DNA of 28,795 bases from CADDYX01 sp045809925 (lineage in GTDB: Bacteria > Verrucomicrobiota > Verrucomicrobiia > Chthoniobacterales > UBA10450), in contig JBJMWX010000085.1 in NCBI GenBank assembly GCA_045809925.1, forward strand, positions 1 to 28,795. The letters run 5' to 3'. Each line of letters opens with the position of its first letter. Within the stretch, counting starts at the first letter, position 1. Shown here in pieces: positions 15,431-22,988 of the stretch. The notes beneath the pieces were generated by a model, which did no database searches, was not told the DNA's origin, and worked only from the letters and a program-made list of their open reading frames with translations. A program made the translations under genes and the position numbers.

Positions 15431-16779
15431 GCCGGTTGTCCGTAGAGGCTAAAGCCGTTCGCCTGTGTGACGTCGATCTGCAACATCCGACCGGCACAAT
15501 CGGGCGCGGCTTCGAAGACCACGATTTTATTTGTCCGGGTCCGCCCCATCAAACGCGCGGGATTGGTCCGGCTCGGCCCTTCACACAAAATTTCGACGCG
15601 GTGCCCGACGAGCCGCTCGTTTGCTTTGCGGGCCGAGGCGTCGACCAGGCCGAGCAGATCGTGATTTCGTTCCTCTTTCGTGCGCTCGTCGACCTGATCA
15701 GGCATTTCGGCTGCAGGCGTCTCCGAGCGGGGCGAGTAACGGAAGATGAACGCATTATCGAACTCCACCATCCGCACCAATTCGCGCGTCTGATGATAGT
15801 CATCATCGCGCTCGCCTGGAAATCCGACGATGACGTCTGTCGTAACGGCGATTTCGGGCCGGGCAGCGCGAAGGCTCGCTATCAAGGACAAGTACTTTTC
15901 GGCCGTGTAGGTGCGATGCATCGCTTTCAGAATCCGGTTCGAGCCGGACTGGAGCGGGAGGTGAACGTGCTCGACGAGCTTCGGCAGCCGTGTGAAGGCG
16001 TCAATCAGATCGTCGCGGAACCCGATCGGATGCGGTGAAGTAAAGCGCAGCCGTTCGAGCCCGTCGATTTCGTGCACGGCTTCGAGCAACTGAACGAAAG
16101 GCGACTTGCCGTCCACTTTCCGGAATTCGTGGCGTCCGTAGAGATTGACGATCTGGCCGAGCAACGTGATTTCTTTAACGCCGCGCGCGACCAAAGCGCG
16201 TGCTTCGCGGACGATTTCGTCAATGGCGCGGCTGCGCTCGGGACCGCGAGTCCGCGGCACGATGCAAAAGGTGCAATGCATGTTGCAGCCCTGCATGACT
16301 GATACAAACGCAGCCACCTGTCGCGGTGCGAGTTTTTGGTCCCGGATCGTCTCCTGGGAGCCTGCTTCCTCTGCCGTGTCGCAGATCGCAACTCGCGGGT
16401 CGTCCATACGACGCGCGCTCTTCTTCTGCACAAGGTCATCCACGTAGTCGGCGACGCGGTGAAATTTCTGCGTCCCGATGACAAGATCGACGTGCGGCAT
16501 GAGTTCGAGCAGCGACTCGCCGCGTGCCTGTGCCATGCAGCCGAGAAACCCAAAAACGACTTCCGGGCGCTGTTTGGCGATCCGGCCAAGCATTCCCATC
16601 TTGCCGATCGCCTTTTGCTCGGCCATGTCGCGCACGCTGCAGGTATTGAGCAAAACAACGTCGGCATCCGTTTCATCAACCGCCGACTCGTAGCCGCGTT
16701 TGAGGAGGGAATGCGCGACCTGGTCGGAGTCGCGTTCATTCATCTGGCAGCCGTAGGTCTTGATGAAGAATTTCGGCAT
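15427..16779 (-). CDS. miaB: tRNA-2-methylthio-N6-dimethylallyladenosine synthase
   Basis: A 450-residue radical-SAM methylthiotransferase that adds a methylthio group to i6A37 of tRNAs reading U-starting codons. The N-terminal UPF0004 domain has its three cluster cysteines: TYGCQMNERDS (Cys11), NTCSVR (Cys47) and GCMAQ (Cys81). The radical-SAM core has C-x3-C-x2-C in GCNMHCTFCIVPRTRGPE (165, 169, 172). SPHPIGF, LPLQSGSN and TDVIVGFPGE follow as in MiaB, and a C-terminal TRAM domain ends the protein. LLGQIVNLYG replaces the more usual LLGQNVNSYG. I start at the ATG before PKFFIKTYGCQ; an in-frame TTG 30 nt upstream is less likely. First gene of the minus-strand operon, divergent from mtnP. 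Confidence 0.95.
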   Translation of the reverse strand: MPKFFIKTYGCQMNERDSDQVAHSLLKRGYESAVDETDADVVLLNTCSVRDMAEQKAIGKMGMLGRIAKQRPEVVFGFLGCMAQARGESLLELMPHVDLVIGTQKFHRVADYVDDLVQKKSARRMDDPRVAICDTAEEAGSQETIRDQKLAPRQVAAFVSVMQGCNMHCTFCIVPRTRGPERSRAIDEIVREARALVARGVKEITLLGQIVNLYGRHEFRKVDGKSPFVQLLEAVHEIDGLERLRFTSPHPIGFRDDLIDAFTRLPKLVEHVHLPLQSGSNRILKAMHRTYTAEKYLSLIASLRAARPEIAVTTDVIVGFPGERDDDYHQTRELVRMVEFDNAFIFRYSPRSETPAAEMPDQVDERTKEERNHDLLGLVDASARKANERLVGHRVEILCEGPSRTNPARLMGRTRTNKIVVFEAAPDCAGRMLQIDVTQANGFSLYGQPA

Positions 16780-16976
16780 CGCGCGAGCGGAACTGTGGCA
16801 CAACGGCAATCCGAATCCAGTGGCTCGCCGGGCGGGACGTTCGGCGCGGTCACGGGCGGCGACAACGGTGGAATCGCTCCTCGGCTGATGCGCTCGGCAC
16901 GACAGCTCGCGTCATGTGCCCGTAAATGCCGTTGCTTTCGTGCTCCCGCTTTTTATCCTCGGCGGCTCCTCTTCCT

Positions 16977-17846
16977 ATGAACACGGAACCAGCGATCGGT
17001 GTTATCGGCGGCAGCGGTTTGTACCAGATGGAGGGCGTGGAAGCGCAGCGTGAGCACTGGGTTGAGACGCCGTTCGGCCTCCCTTCCGACGCGATCGTCG
17101 GCGGCACGATGAACGGCCGGCGCGTCTTTTTCCTTCCGCGGCACGGACGCGGCCACCGCATTTTGCCGCACGAGCTGAACCACCGTGCGAACATTTACGC
17201 GCTGCGTTCGCTCGGCGTGCGCTGGATCATCTGCGTCACCGCGGTCGGCAGCCTGCAGGAGCAGTACGCGCCGCGCGACGTGCTCCTTCCCTCGCAGTTC
17301 TACGATCGGACAAGCACCCGTGCCCAACACACGTTTTTCGGCAACGGCATTGCGGCGCATATCGCGTTTGCCGAACCGATTAGCGTGCACCTCCGGAATA
17401 TCATCGCCGAAGCAGCCCGCGAAGCTGGTGTGCGCGTTCATAATGGCGGCACTTACGTCAATATGGACGGGCCGGCATTTTCTACGCGCGCCGAGTCCGA
17501 GCTCAACCGGCGCCACGGTTTCGACGTTATCGGGATGACCAACGTCGCGGAAGCGAAGCTGGCCCGGGAAGCCGAGATCGCTCTCGCCACTCTGGCGATG
17601 ATTACGGACTACGATTGTTGGAAGGTGGAAGAGGAGCCCGTAACCGCCGAAGCGGTCATCGGTCATCTTCTGGCCAATGCCGAGACGGCGAAGAAAATCC
17701 TCCCGCGCGTCGTTTCGCGGATCCCGATGGATCCGGATTGGGCGGAACATCGCGCGCTCGATACGGCACTGATAACAGAGCAAAGCCTGTGGCCGGAAAA
17801 GACTCGTCGCGATCTGGAGGCAATCCTTGGCCGTTTTCACGCTTAA
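16977..17846 (+). CDS. mtnP: S-methyl-5'-thioadenosine phosphorylase
   Basis: A 289-residue purine-phosphorylase-family enzyme that splits methylthioadenosine into adenine and methylthioribose-1-phosphate in methionine salvage. GVIGGSGLY opens the protein. PFGLPSD, FLPRHGRGHRILPHELNHRAN (phosphate site) and TAVGSLQEQYAPRD follow. The substrate part has NGGTYVNMDGPAFSTRAES and GFDVIGMTNVAEAKLAREAEI, and MITDYDCW is the MTAP type. The phrase GMTNVAEAKLA, with the following TDYDCW, favours MTAP over purine nucleoside phosphorylase. I start at the ATG in front of NTEPAIGVIGG; a start 51 nt upstream would add an odd Leu/Ser-rich stretch. There is no Shine-Dalgarno sequence. No other salvage gene (mtnA etc.) lies in the window. 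Confidence 0.93.
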   Translation: MNTEPAIGVIGGSGLYQMEGVEAQREHWVETPFGLPSDAIVGGTMNGRRVFFLPRHGRGHRILPHELNHRANIYALRSLGVRWIICVTAVGSLQEQYAPRDVLLPSQFYDRTSTRAQHTFFGNGIAAHIAFAEPISVHLRNIIAEAAREAGVRVHNGGTYVNMDGPAFSTRAESELNRRHGFDVIGMTNVAEAKLAREAEIALATLAMITDYDCWKVEEEPVTAEAVIGHLLANAETAKKILPRVVSRIPMDPDWAEHRALDTALITEQSLWPEKTRRDLEAILGRFHA

Positions 17847-17855
17847 AAAAGACGC

Positions 17856-17889
17856 TTGCCAGCGGCCGCAGAAATATAGTAATTATAAC
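17856..17889 (+). promoter_or_regulatory. Candidate promoter for the small lipoprotein gene
   Basis: TTGCCA followed by an AT-rich stretch AAATATAGTAATTATAAC in otherwise GC-rich DNA, about 50 bp before the lipoprotein ATG. TATAGT and TATAAC are both -10-like. The spacings to TTGCCA (13 and 22 bp) are not ideal, while TAATTA gives 18 bp. The local composition is what makes it stand out. Confidence 0.4.
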
Positions 17890-17937
17890 GATCGTCGGCG
17901 CAGAACTCGGCTGACATTCACTAACAAACGCTCACTT

Positions 17938-18198
17938 ATGATCACGAAAATTGCCGCTTGCCTCATGACAGTCGCGCTCTTCGGCGCCTGCACTACGACA
18001 TCGACGACCGCCAAGCGCGAAACCCTCCGGGAAATGCAGGCGCGTTACGCCACAAGCGACGTGAACAGCCTCAACGAGCCGCCGCCACCTGCTGAAGGCC
18101 CGGAGGACGTGCCGGCTGAGGGCCCGGCGGATGTGCTACGTAATCCGGGATTGGTTCCGACCCCGCTGCTCCGGAATAATGCCGCCGGCGGGCTGTAG
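17938..18198 (+). CDS. Small lipoprotein of unknown function
   Basis: An 86-residue protein starting with a short signal (ITKIAACLMTVALFGAC). The cysteine is followed by TTTSTTAKRETL, a layout typical of lipoproteins, although the residue three before the Cys is Phe rather than Leu. The mature part is short, with a probable helix (RETLREMQARYATSDVN) and a Pro/Glu/Ala-rich part with two near-identical units, PAEGPEDV and PAEGPADV. No family is recognised. I chose the ATG just before the signal; an upstream in-frame start would put a basic, unlikely leader in front of it. It has its own candidate promoter and no Shine-Dalgarno sequence. Anchoring to the outer or inner membrane is inferred from the signal only. 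Confidence 0.68.
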   Translation: MITKIAACLMTVALFGACTTTSTTAKRETLREMQARYATSDVNSLNEPPPPAEGPEDVPAEGPADVLRNPGLVPTPLLRNNAAGGL

Positions 18199-18219
18199 CC
18201 TGAGCGCGACTGCGCTGAA

Positions 18220-19281
18220 CTAGATCGACAAGCCCCAGGTCAGCAGCGCCGACGCGTCCTGCCAGACACCGCCTTTGCTGTCGCCGAGCACGACTGCGAT
18301 GACGTCGCGCCCCGGCCGCGTTCCGCTCGCGATCAGGCAGTGTCCTGCCGCTTCGGTGTAGCCGGTTTTCAAGCCGTTACAAAAGGGAAGGCGGCGCAGG
18401 ACTTTGTTGGTGTTTTCGAGCTCGCGGGTGCGGCCGTTGGCGTAGCGGAAGACAAGCCGTTGCAGGCACGTGATCGAGCGAATCGTCGGGTTGGCGTAGG
18501 CGGCGCGGGCGATTATCGCGAGATCCCGCGCGGTGGAATACTGGGGCGCCGGCAGGCCATTCGGGTTCACGAAATGCGAATGGGTCGCGCCGAGCTGCTG
18601 CGCTTTCGCGTTCATCTTTTCCGCGAAGGCATCGATGCTGCCGGCGTTATCGCGCGCGAGACAGCGCGCAACGTCATTCGGGCTTTTCACGAGCAAGGCG
18701 CGCAGCAGTTCGATGCGCTGATAGGTTTCGCCGGGCCGGATGTTCAATCTCACCGGCTCCGCCTCGGTATCGGTCTGTTGCACCGTTACCGGTTGGTCAA
18801 GATAGCCGGTCTCGGCCACGAAGAGCGCGGTTAGTAGTTTCTGCGTGCTGGCGGCCGCGCGTGGCGCATCGGCGTTTTTCTCGTAAAGAATTTCGCCGGT
18901 TCGCGCGTCCACAACCATGACGGCCTGTGCACGCGTGTTTGGTGGGATCCGCGGAGCCGTCCCTGGGATTGGCGCGGCCGCCGGCGCGGCAATCGTCTCA
19001 TCATCGTCCTTGTCCGGAACGCCGGTTGGCCGGACGCGTTTCGCCTTTTTGGAGCGCGCTTTCGCCGGCTGCGCGTCCGCATCAGAATCGTCCTCCGCCT
19101 TGGTAACACGCTTTGCGCGCCGGACAGGCTTTTCGTCGCTCGACGTTGCATCAGCATCCGCCGCCGCTTTCTTTGCGTGCGCGGTTTTCCTTGGTGGCGG
19201 CGTCTCATCCTGCGCCGCGGCGAAAGGCAGGCAGATCGCGAGTGAGCAAAACGCGATCAGCAATCGGCGGGCAAGTTTCAC
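18220..19281 (-). CDS. D-alanyl-D-alanine carboxypeptidase (PBP5/6, DacA-like, S11)
   Basis: A 353-residue periplasmic serine peptidase that trims the terminal D-Ala of peptidoglycan stem peptides. A Sec signal (KLARRLLIAFCSLAICLPFAAAQ) leads to about 85 residues of low-complexity Lys/Ala/Asp/Arg sequence. The S11 domain then starts at about residue 118 (AVMVVDARTGEILYEKNAD). It has S-T-Q-K (Ser145, Lys148), S-P-N (200-202) and the K-T-G box in CNGLKTGYT (305-307), in the right order. PNGLPAPQYSTARDLA is a family hallmark. The C-terminal beta-domain and amphipathic anchor of E. coli PBP5 are missing. The charged linker may bind wall polymers. Start is uncertain: GTG here, or TTG three codons upstream. 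VOC lies just upstream on the same strand. Confidence 0.88.
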   Translation of the reverse strand: MKLARRLLIAFCSLAICLPFAAAQDETPPPRKTAHAKKAAADADATSSDEKPVRRAKRVTKAEDDSDADAQPAKARSKKAKRVRPTGVPDKDDDETIAAPAAAPIPGTAPRIPPNTRAQAVMVVDARTGEILYEKNADAPRAAASTQKLLTALFVAETGYLDQPVTVQQTDTEAEPVRLNIRPGETYQRIELLRALLVKSPNDVARCLARDNAGSIDAFAEKMNAKAQQLGATHSHFVNPNGLPAPQYSTARDLAIIARAAYANPTIRSITCLQRLVFRYANGRTRELENTNKVLRRLPFCNGLKTGYTEAAGHCLIASGTRPGRDVIAVVLGDSKGGVWQDASALLTWGLSI

Positions 19282-19334
19282 GGGCGGCAATTACCGGTAT
19301 GTTTCGCGGCCGCGCAAGCGGCCCGGCGCACGGG

Positions 19335-19721
19335 CTAGCCGGATTTGCCGCGCTGGATCAACTCGATCTCGTAGCCCTCAGGGGCGTCGATAAACGCGAT
19401 CGCTCCGCCGCGGCCGTTCGGGTGCGGTCCATCGGACAAAGGATAACCTTTCGCCGCCGCCGCCCGCGCAAACTCCTCGATATTGTCGACCTCGAACGCG
19501 AGATGCGTCAGGTCCGGGCCGACGAGAACGGGGCCGCTCGGGTCGTATTTGCAGATCTCGATCTCCTCTTCGCTCGCGGGCGCTTTAAAGAAGACGAGCT
19601 CCGATCCCCGTCCGGAGGTGTGGCGGCGGGTTTCCTCCAAGCCGAGCACGTCGCGATAAAAGGCGACAGTTTTCTCAAGATCGGTCACCCGGTAGCGGGT
19701 GTGGAGGAGCTTCTGGATCAT
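19335..19721 (-). CDS. VOC-family protein (lactoylglutathione lyase-like)
   Basis: A 128-residue vicinal-oxygen-chelate protein. It opens with LLHTRYRVTDLEKTVAFYRDVLGLEETRR, where His7 is the likely first metal ligand and FYRDVLGL is the family marker. GSELVFFKAP, the first repeat strand, ends the first half. LTHLAFEVDNIEEF gives the second-half metal His, and GGAIAFIDAPEGYEIELIQRG carries the final Glu ligand. The set of H, E, H and E fits glyoxalase I, which removes methylglyoxal, but single-domain VOC proteins are functionally diverse and no glyoxalase II is nearby. I use the ATG that sits directly before the first beta-strand. A longer reading upstream would run into the antisense of ubiX and is rejected. 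It precedes the carboxypeptidase by about 50 bp. Confidence 0.85.
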   Translation of the reverse strand: MIQKLLHTRYRVTDLEKTVAFYRDVLGLEETRRHTSGRGSELVFFKAPASEEEIEICKYDPSGPVLVGPDLTHLAFEVDNIEEFARAAAAKGYPLSDGPHPNGRGGAIAFIDAPEGYEIELIQRGKSG

Positions 19722-19856
19722 CCAGTACAGTAATGCCTGTGCGCCAGGTGCAAGCAGAAGGGCGGCTAGCGTCGCGCAACACAGGCCGTGGCTTCGCCTG
19801 CTCGCGTGTTCGGGATGACTAGTGTTCGCGTGCTGGATGTGATTCTGTAGGCGCGA

Positions 19857-20423
19857 ATGAAACTGGTCATCGCCGCGACCGGCGCGAGCGGTACAATTTA
19901 TCTGCAGCGTTTGCTCGACCAGATCGATTGTTCGGCAAACGAAGTGCACCTGATCATGAGCGGGCATGCCCGGCAGGTCGCGGCGCAGGAGGTTGATGAA
20001 ATCCGGGTTCCTGCCGGTGTCGCTAAACAATCGGAGAATGACCTGAACGTGCCGTATGTGAGCGGGTCGTCGCGTTTCGACGCGATGGTCATCGTGCCGT
20101 GCTCGATGTCGACACTCGGCCGAATCGCGAGCGGCTCGGGTGACAACGCGCTCTTCCGCGCGGCTGATGTGTTTTTGAAAGAGCGGCGAAAACTGATCAT
20201 CGTCCCGCGCGAGACACCGTGGAATCTGATTCACGCGCGCAACATTGTGAGGTTGCTCGAGGCCGGTGCGATTATCATGCCGGCGATCCCCGCATTCTAT
20301 AGCCGTCCGCAAACCGTGAACGATGTTGCCGACACCGTCGTCTGGCGAATCGTTGATCAGCTCGGATTACCGAATCCGCGCGCGTTTCGCTGGAAGGACA
20401 ACAGCGACAAGCCTGAAACTTGA
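19857..20423 (+). CDS. ubiX: Flavin prenyltransferase UbiX
   Basis: A 188-residue flavoprotein that joins a dimethylallyl group to FMN, making the prenyl-FMN cofactor of UbiD-type decarboxylases. ATGASGTIY at the N-terminus is the phosphate loop. FDAMVIVPCSMSTLGRIASG is the FMN-contact region with the UbiX PCSM-x-T-L signature, and LIIVPRETPWNLIHARN plus the later PAIPAFYSRPQTV complete the prenyl site. Length is normal. It starts with ATG preceded by TGTAGGCGCGA, a weak Shine-Dalgarno at best. The DUF374 gene overlaps its stop by 4 bp (TTGA). No ubiD is present in the window, so the decarboxylase it serves (quinone or aromatic-acid pathway) lies elsewhere. Confidence 0.93.
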   Translation: MKLVIAATGASGTIYLQRLLDQIDCSANEVHLIMSGHARQVAAQEVDEIRVPAGVAKQSENDLNVPYVSGSSRFDAMVIVPCSMSTLGRIASGSGDNALFRAADVFLKERRKLIIVPRETPWNLIHARNIVRLLEAGAIIMPAIPAFYSRPQTVNDVADTVVWRIVDQLGLPNPRAFRWKDNSDKPET

Positions 20424-21064
20424 AAGTCGAAGACTGGCGGACGCGGTTACTGATCGCGAGTGCCTACCGGATTTTTCAGCTCTGGGCGCGCACGTTGCGT
20501 TTCGAGATCGATGATCGTGCCGGTATTGTCGGCGTCCCTCCGTCGGGCCGTTTCATCGCTACCGTCTGGCACAACCGCCTGTTTCTTTTTCCCTACGTGG
20601 TTCGTCGCTTTTTGCCGGAAACGCAGGGCGCCGCATTGGTGAGTGCAAGCCGGGACGGCGCAATCCTGGCCGAGGTGCTAAAGCGATTCCATTTCGGCGC
20701 AGTCCGCGGCTCCAGCTCGCGCCGCGGCGCGACGGCATTGCTAGAACTCGCTGAGGTGATCGCGCGCGGAGGAGAGGCGGCCATCACACCGGACGGTCCG
20801 CGGGGTCCCGCCTACGAGCTTGGCCCCGGGATCATTGTTCTCGCGCAGAAATCAGGTGCGGACGTGCTGCCCATGAATGTCGAATTCTCGAGCTACTGGC
20901 GCTTGAAAACCTGGGACCGGTTCATCATCCCCAAGCCGTTCTCAAAAGTCCGCGTCATCTTCGACCAACGATATCAAGTGCGGGCAACGCAAACAGATGC
21001 GGAATTCGAGGCCGAGCGGCTCCGTTTGCAGGAAACCATGATGTCGCTGGTTCAGATGCGCTGA
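20420..21064 (+). CDS. DUF374 lysophospholipid acyltransferase-family protein
   Basis: A 214-residue protein of the DUF374 group of the LPLAT superfamily (relatives of LpxL and PlsC). IATVWHNRLFLFPYV holds the histidine of the H-x4 region, LVSASRDGAILAEVLKRF is the second block, VRGSSSRRGATALLEL is next, and AAITPDGPRGPAYELGPG is the DUF374 hallmark. It likely moves an acyl chain onto a lipid A or related glycolipid at the inner membrane; the acceptor is unknown. It starts with TTG inside the ubiX stop, so it is translationally coupled. A later in-frame ATG would cut into conserved sequence. folD follows 17 bp downstream. Confidence 0.85.
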   Translation: MKVEDWRTRLLIASAYRIFQLWARTLRFEIDDRAGIVGVPPSGRFIATVWHNRLFLFPYVVRRFLPETQGAALVSASRDGAILAEVLKRFHFGAVRGSSSRRGATALLELAEVIARGGEAAITPDGPRGPAYELGPGIIVLAQKSGADVLPMNVEFSSYWRLKTWDRFIIPKPFSKVRVIFDQRYQVRATQTDAEFEAERLRLQETMMSLVQMR

Positions 21065-21081
21065 CCATTCTAAAATCGCGA

Positions 21082-21957
21082 ATGGGGCAGCTCATCGACG
21101 GACGCAAAGTCGCGGAGAAGGTTTATGCGCAATTGCGCGAAGAGATCGCCGGCCTGAAGCAGCGTGGCCGGACGCCGGGCCTCGCCGTTGTTCTTGTCGG
21201 CGATAATCCGGCCTCGCGTGCCTACGTTCGATCCAAGGACAAAATGTGCCGCGAGCTTGGGATCCATTCGGTCAAGCTCGAGTTGCCCGCCACGACTACC
21301 CAGGATGAGTTGCTCGCGCGGGTCGACGAATTCAACCGCGATCCCGCGATTCACGGCATTTTGATTCAGTCGCCGCCGCCGAAACACATCGATGAAGCGG
21401 CGATCATTCGCGCCCTCGACCCGGGAAAAGACGTTGACGGTTTTCACCCCGCGAACGTCGCCAAATTGGCGCTCGGCGATGAGACCGGGTTCGTGCCGTG
21501 CACGCCGTTGGGGTGCCTGCGTCTGCTCCGCGAAACCTCTGTGCAGCTCGCGGGCGCTAACGTGGTCGTGCTCGGCCGTAGCATGATCGTTGGAAAACCG
21601 ATGGCCCTCTTGCTCATGCAGAAGGGCATCGATGCCACCGTGACGGTCGCGCACTCCCGGACAAAAGATCTGCCCGCGGTGACGCGGCGTGCCGAGATCA
21701 TCATCGCCGCGATTGGTCAGCCGCATTTCGTGAAAGCCGAGCACGTCGGCGATGGTGCTGTCGTGATCGACGTAGGCATCAATCGGCTCGACGATCCGAC
21801 GAGCGAGCGCGGCTACCGGCTTGTCGGGGATGTCGATTTCGAGGCGGTCTCGAAAAGAGCCGGCGCTATTACACCGGTCCCGGGCGGCGTCGGGCCAATG
21901 ACAATCGCGATGCTGATGGCGAACACGGTCAAGGCATGCCGGTCGCTCAGCGCGTGA
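21082..21957 (+). CDS. folD: Bifunctional methylene-THF dehydrogenase/cyclohydrolase
   Basis: A 291-residue enzyme that oxidises 5,10-methylene-THF with NADP and opens the product to 10-formyl-THF, feeding purine synthesis and fMet-tRNA formylation. LAVVLVGDNPASRAYVRSKDKM holds the catalytic Y-x3-K. GILIQSPPPKHID (usually QLPLP), DPGKDVDGFHPANVAKL and FVPCTPLGCLRLL are family motifs. The dinucleotide part has VVVLGRSMIVGKPMALLL, and the end has ITPVPGGVGPMTIAMLMANT. QSPPP in place of QLPLP is a modest change in the folate site. It starts with ATG, no Shine-Dalgarno, 17 bp after DUF374. The 3' end overlaps the convergent flavoprotein gene by 11 bp. Confidence 0.95.
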   Translation: MGQLIDGRKVAEKVYAQLREEIAGLKQRGRTPGLAVVLVGDNPASRAYVRSKDKMCRELGIHSVKLELPATTTQDELLARVDEFNRDPAIHGILIQSPPPKHIDEAAIIRALDPGKDVDGFHPANVAKLALGDETGFVPCTPLGCLRLLRETSVQLAGANVVVLGRSMIVGKPMALLLMQKGIDATVTVAHSRTKDLPAVTRRAEIIIAAIGQPHFVKAEHVGDGAVVIDVGINRLDDPTSERGYRLVGDVDFEAVSKRAGAITPVPGGVGPMTIAMLMANTVKACRSLSA

Positions 21958-22969
21958 TTTTCGCGGTAAGAAATTTCAACAGCCACGGCTGCAAACGGGC
22001 CGCCTGGAGCAGTCCTGAACCGAACCGCGGCGAAATCACAGCGGCGCGGGCCAGTCGGTTGATCCATAAGCGGCCGCTGTACATCGCGGCATGTGCCCGC
22101 GCGTAGTCGCTTCCGTTGATGATCGCATCTGCCGCCAGTTCGCCCGAGCGTAACGCATAAAAAATGCCTTCGCCGGTAAACGGCTCGACGACACGGGCAG
22201 CGTCGCCGACGAGGAACAGATCGCGATTGCGGGGGGCGATCGGAGCGCGTGTGAGCGGCGTGATCGTCCGCCATTGTTGGTCCGGAGAGAGCTTGAATTG
22301 CCGGGCTGCCCACGCCCGCAACTGTGGGAGTGTTTTCGCGCGGCCGACCAGGCAGAGATTCAGCTCGCTCCCGTTGACTGGCGCCTGGCCCGAGTAGCCG
22401 CCAGGGAGAAGTTGCAGGACGACACGATTGCCGAATTCCTGCGGCAACCGGACATGCGCCTGAAGCGCGACGCGCTCTTTGGAAAAACGTGGCAGGAGGC
22501 CCAAGAGCCGTGCAACGGTTGAATTGCGCCCATCGGCGGCAACGAGGAATCGCGCACGAATGGCGCCGCTCAAGCGCCATTCCGCTGCACGTTCGACGCC
22601 GGTGACAGTGACGTTTTCGCGCACTTCGACCCCGAGGTCGCGCGCGACGTTCAGCAGTAGATCGTCGAACAAGCTGCGCTTGATCGCGATTTCTTCGCCC
22701 TCCGGCAGCGCGACGGAGATCGTGCTGCCGCTCAGCGTCACGAAATCAACCCGCTCGAGTTTTCCATGCGCGAGTTGCCGGGCACGATCTTCGACTCCCA
22801 GCTGCCGCAACACCGTCCAGATCGCCGGATTAAGACAATCGCCGCACACTTTTTCGCGCGGAAATTTTTCGCGATCGAGCAGGACGACGTGCAGTCCGGA
22901 GCGCGCGCAAAAGGCCGCGCAGCTCGCGCCGGCAGGGCCGCCGCCGACTATGGCAACGTCGTAGAGCAC
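21947..22969 (-). CDS. FAD-dependent oxidoreductase, geranylgeranyl reductase family
   Basis: A 340-residue flavoprotein. It has an N-terminal Rossmann GGGPAGASCA (9-18), then LLDREKFPREKVCGDCLNP (31-48), where the C-G-D-C segment is characteristic of the geranylgeranyl-reductase/halogenase-like clade. FLVAADGRNSTVARLLG is the DG motif, and DLFLVGDAARVVEPFTGEGIFYALRSG is the second FAD motif. Members reduce isoprenoid double bonds in quinone side chains, archaeal lipids or chlorophyll precursors, and others hydroxylate. Substrate here is unknown; a menaquinone or carotenoid role is only a guess. It starts with GTG, has no Shine-Dalgarno, and is divergent from uvrC with a 19-bp gap, so both promoters must overlap. 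Confidence 0.87.
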   Translation of the reverse strand: MLYDVAIVGGGPAGASCAAFCARSGLHVVLLDREKFPREKVCGDCLNPAIWTVLRQLGVEDRARQLAHGKLERVDFVTLSGSTISVALPEGEEIAIKRSLFDDLLLNVARDLGVEVRENVTVTGVERAAEWRLSGAIRARFLVAADGRNSTVARLLGLLPRFSKERVALQAHVRLPQEFGNRVVLQLLPGGYSGQAPVNGSELNLCLVGRAKTLPQLRAWAARQFKLSPDQQWRTITPLTRAPIAPRNRDLFLVGDAARVVEPFTGEGIFYALRSGELAADAIINGSDYARAHAAMYSGRLWINRLARAAVISPRFGSGLLQAARLQPWLLKFLTAKITR

Positions 22970-22988
22970 ACGTAAATTAGCTCACGCG

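Noticed and set aside
16953..17840. 295-codon minus-strand frame over mtnP
   Set aside because: It mirrors the mtnP codons and shows no domain, while mtnP has every family motif.
19722..20312. Upstream extension of the VOC gene to a 325-residue protein
   Set aside because: The extra ~197 residues are antisense to ubiX and have no domain; the ATG at the VOC strand is the natural start.
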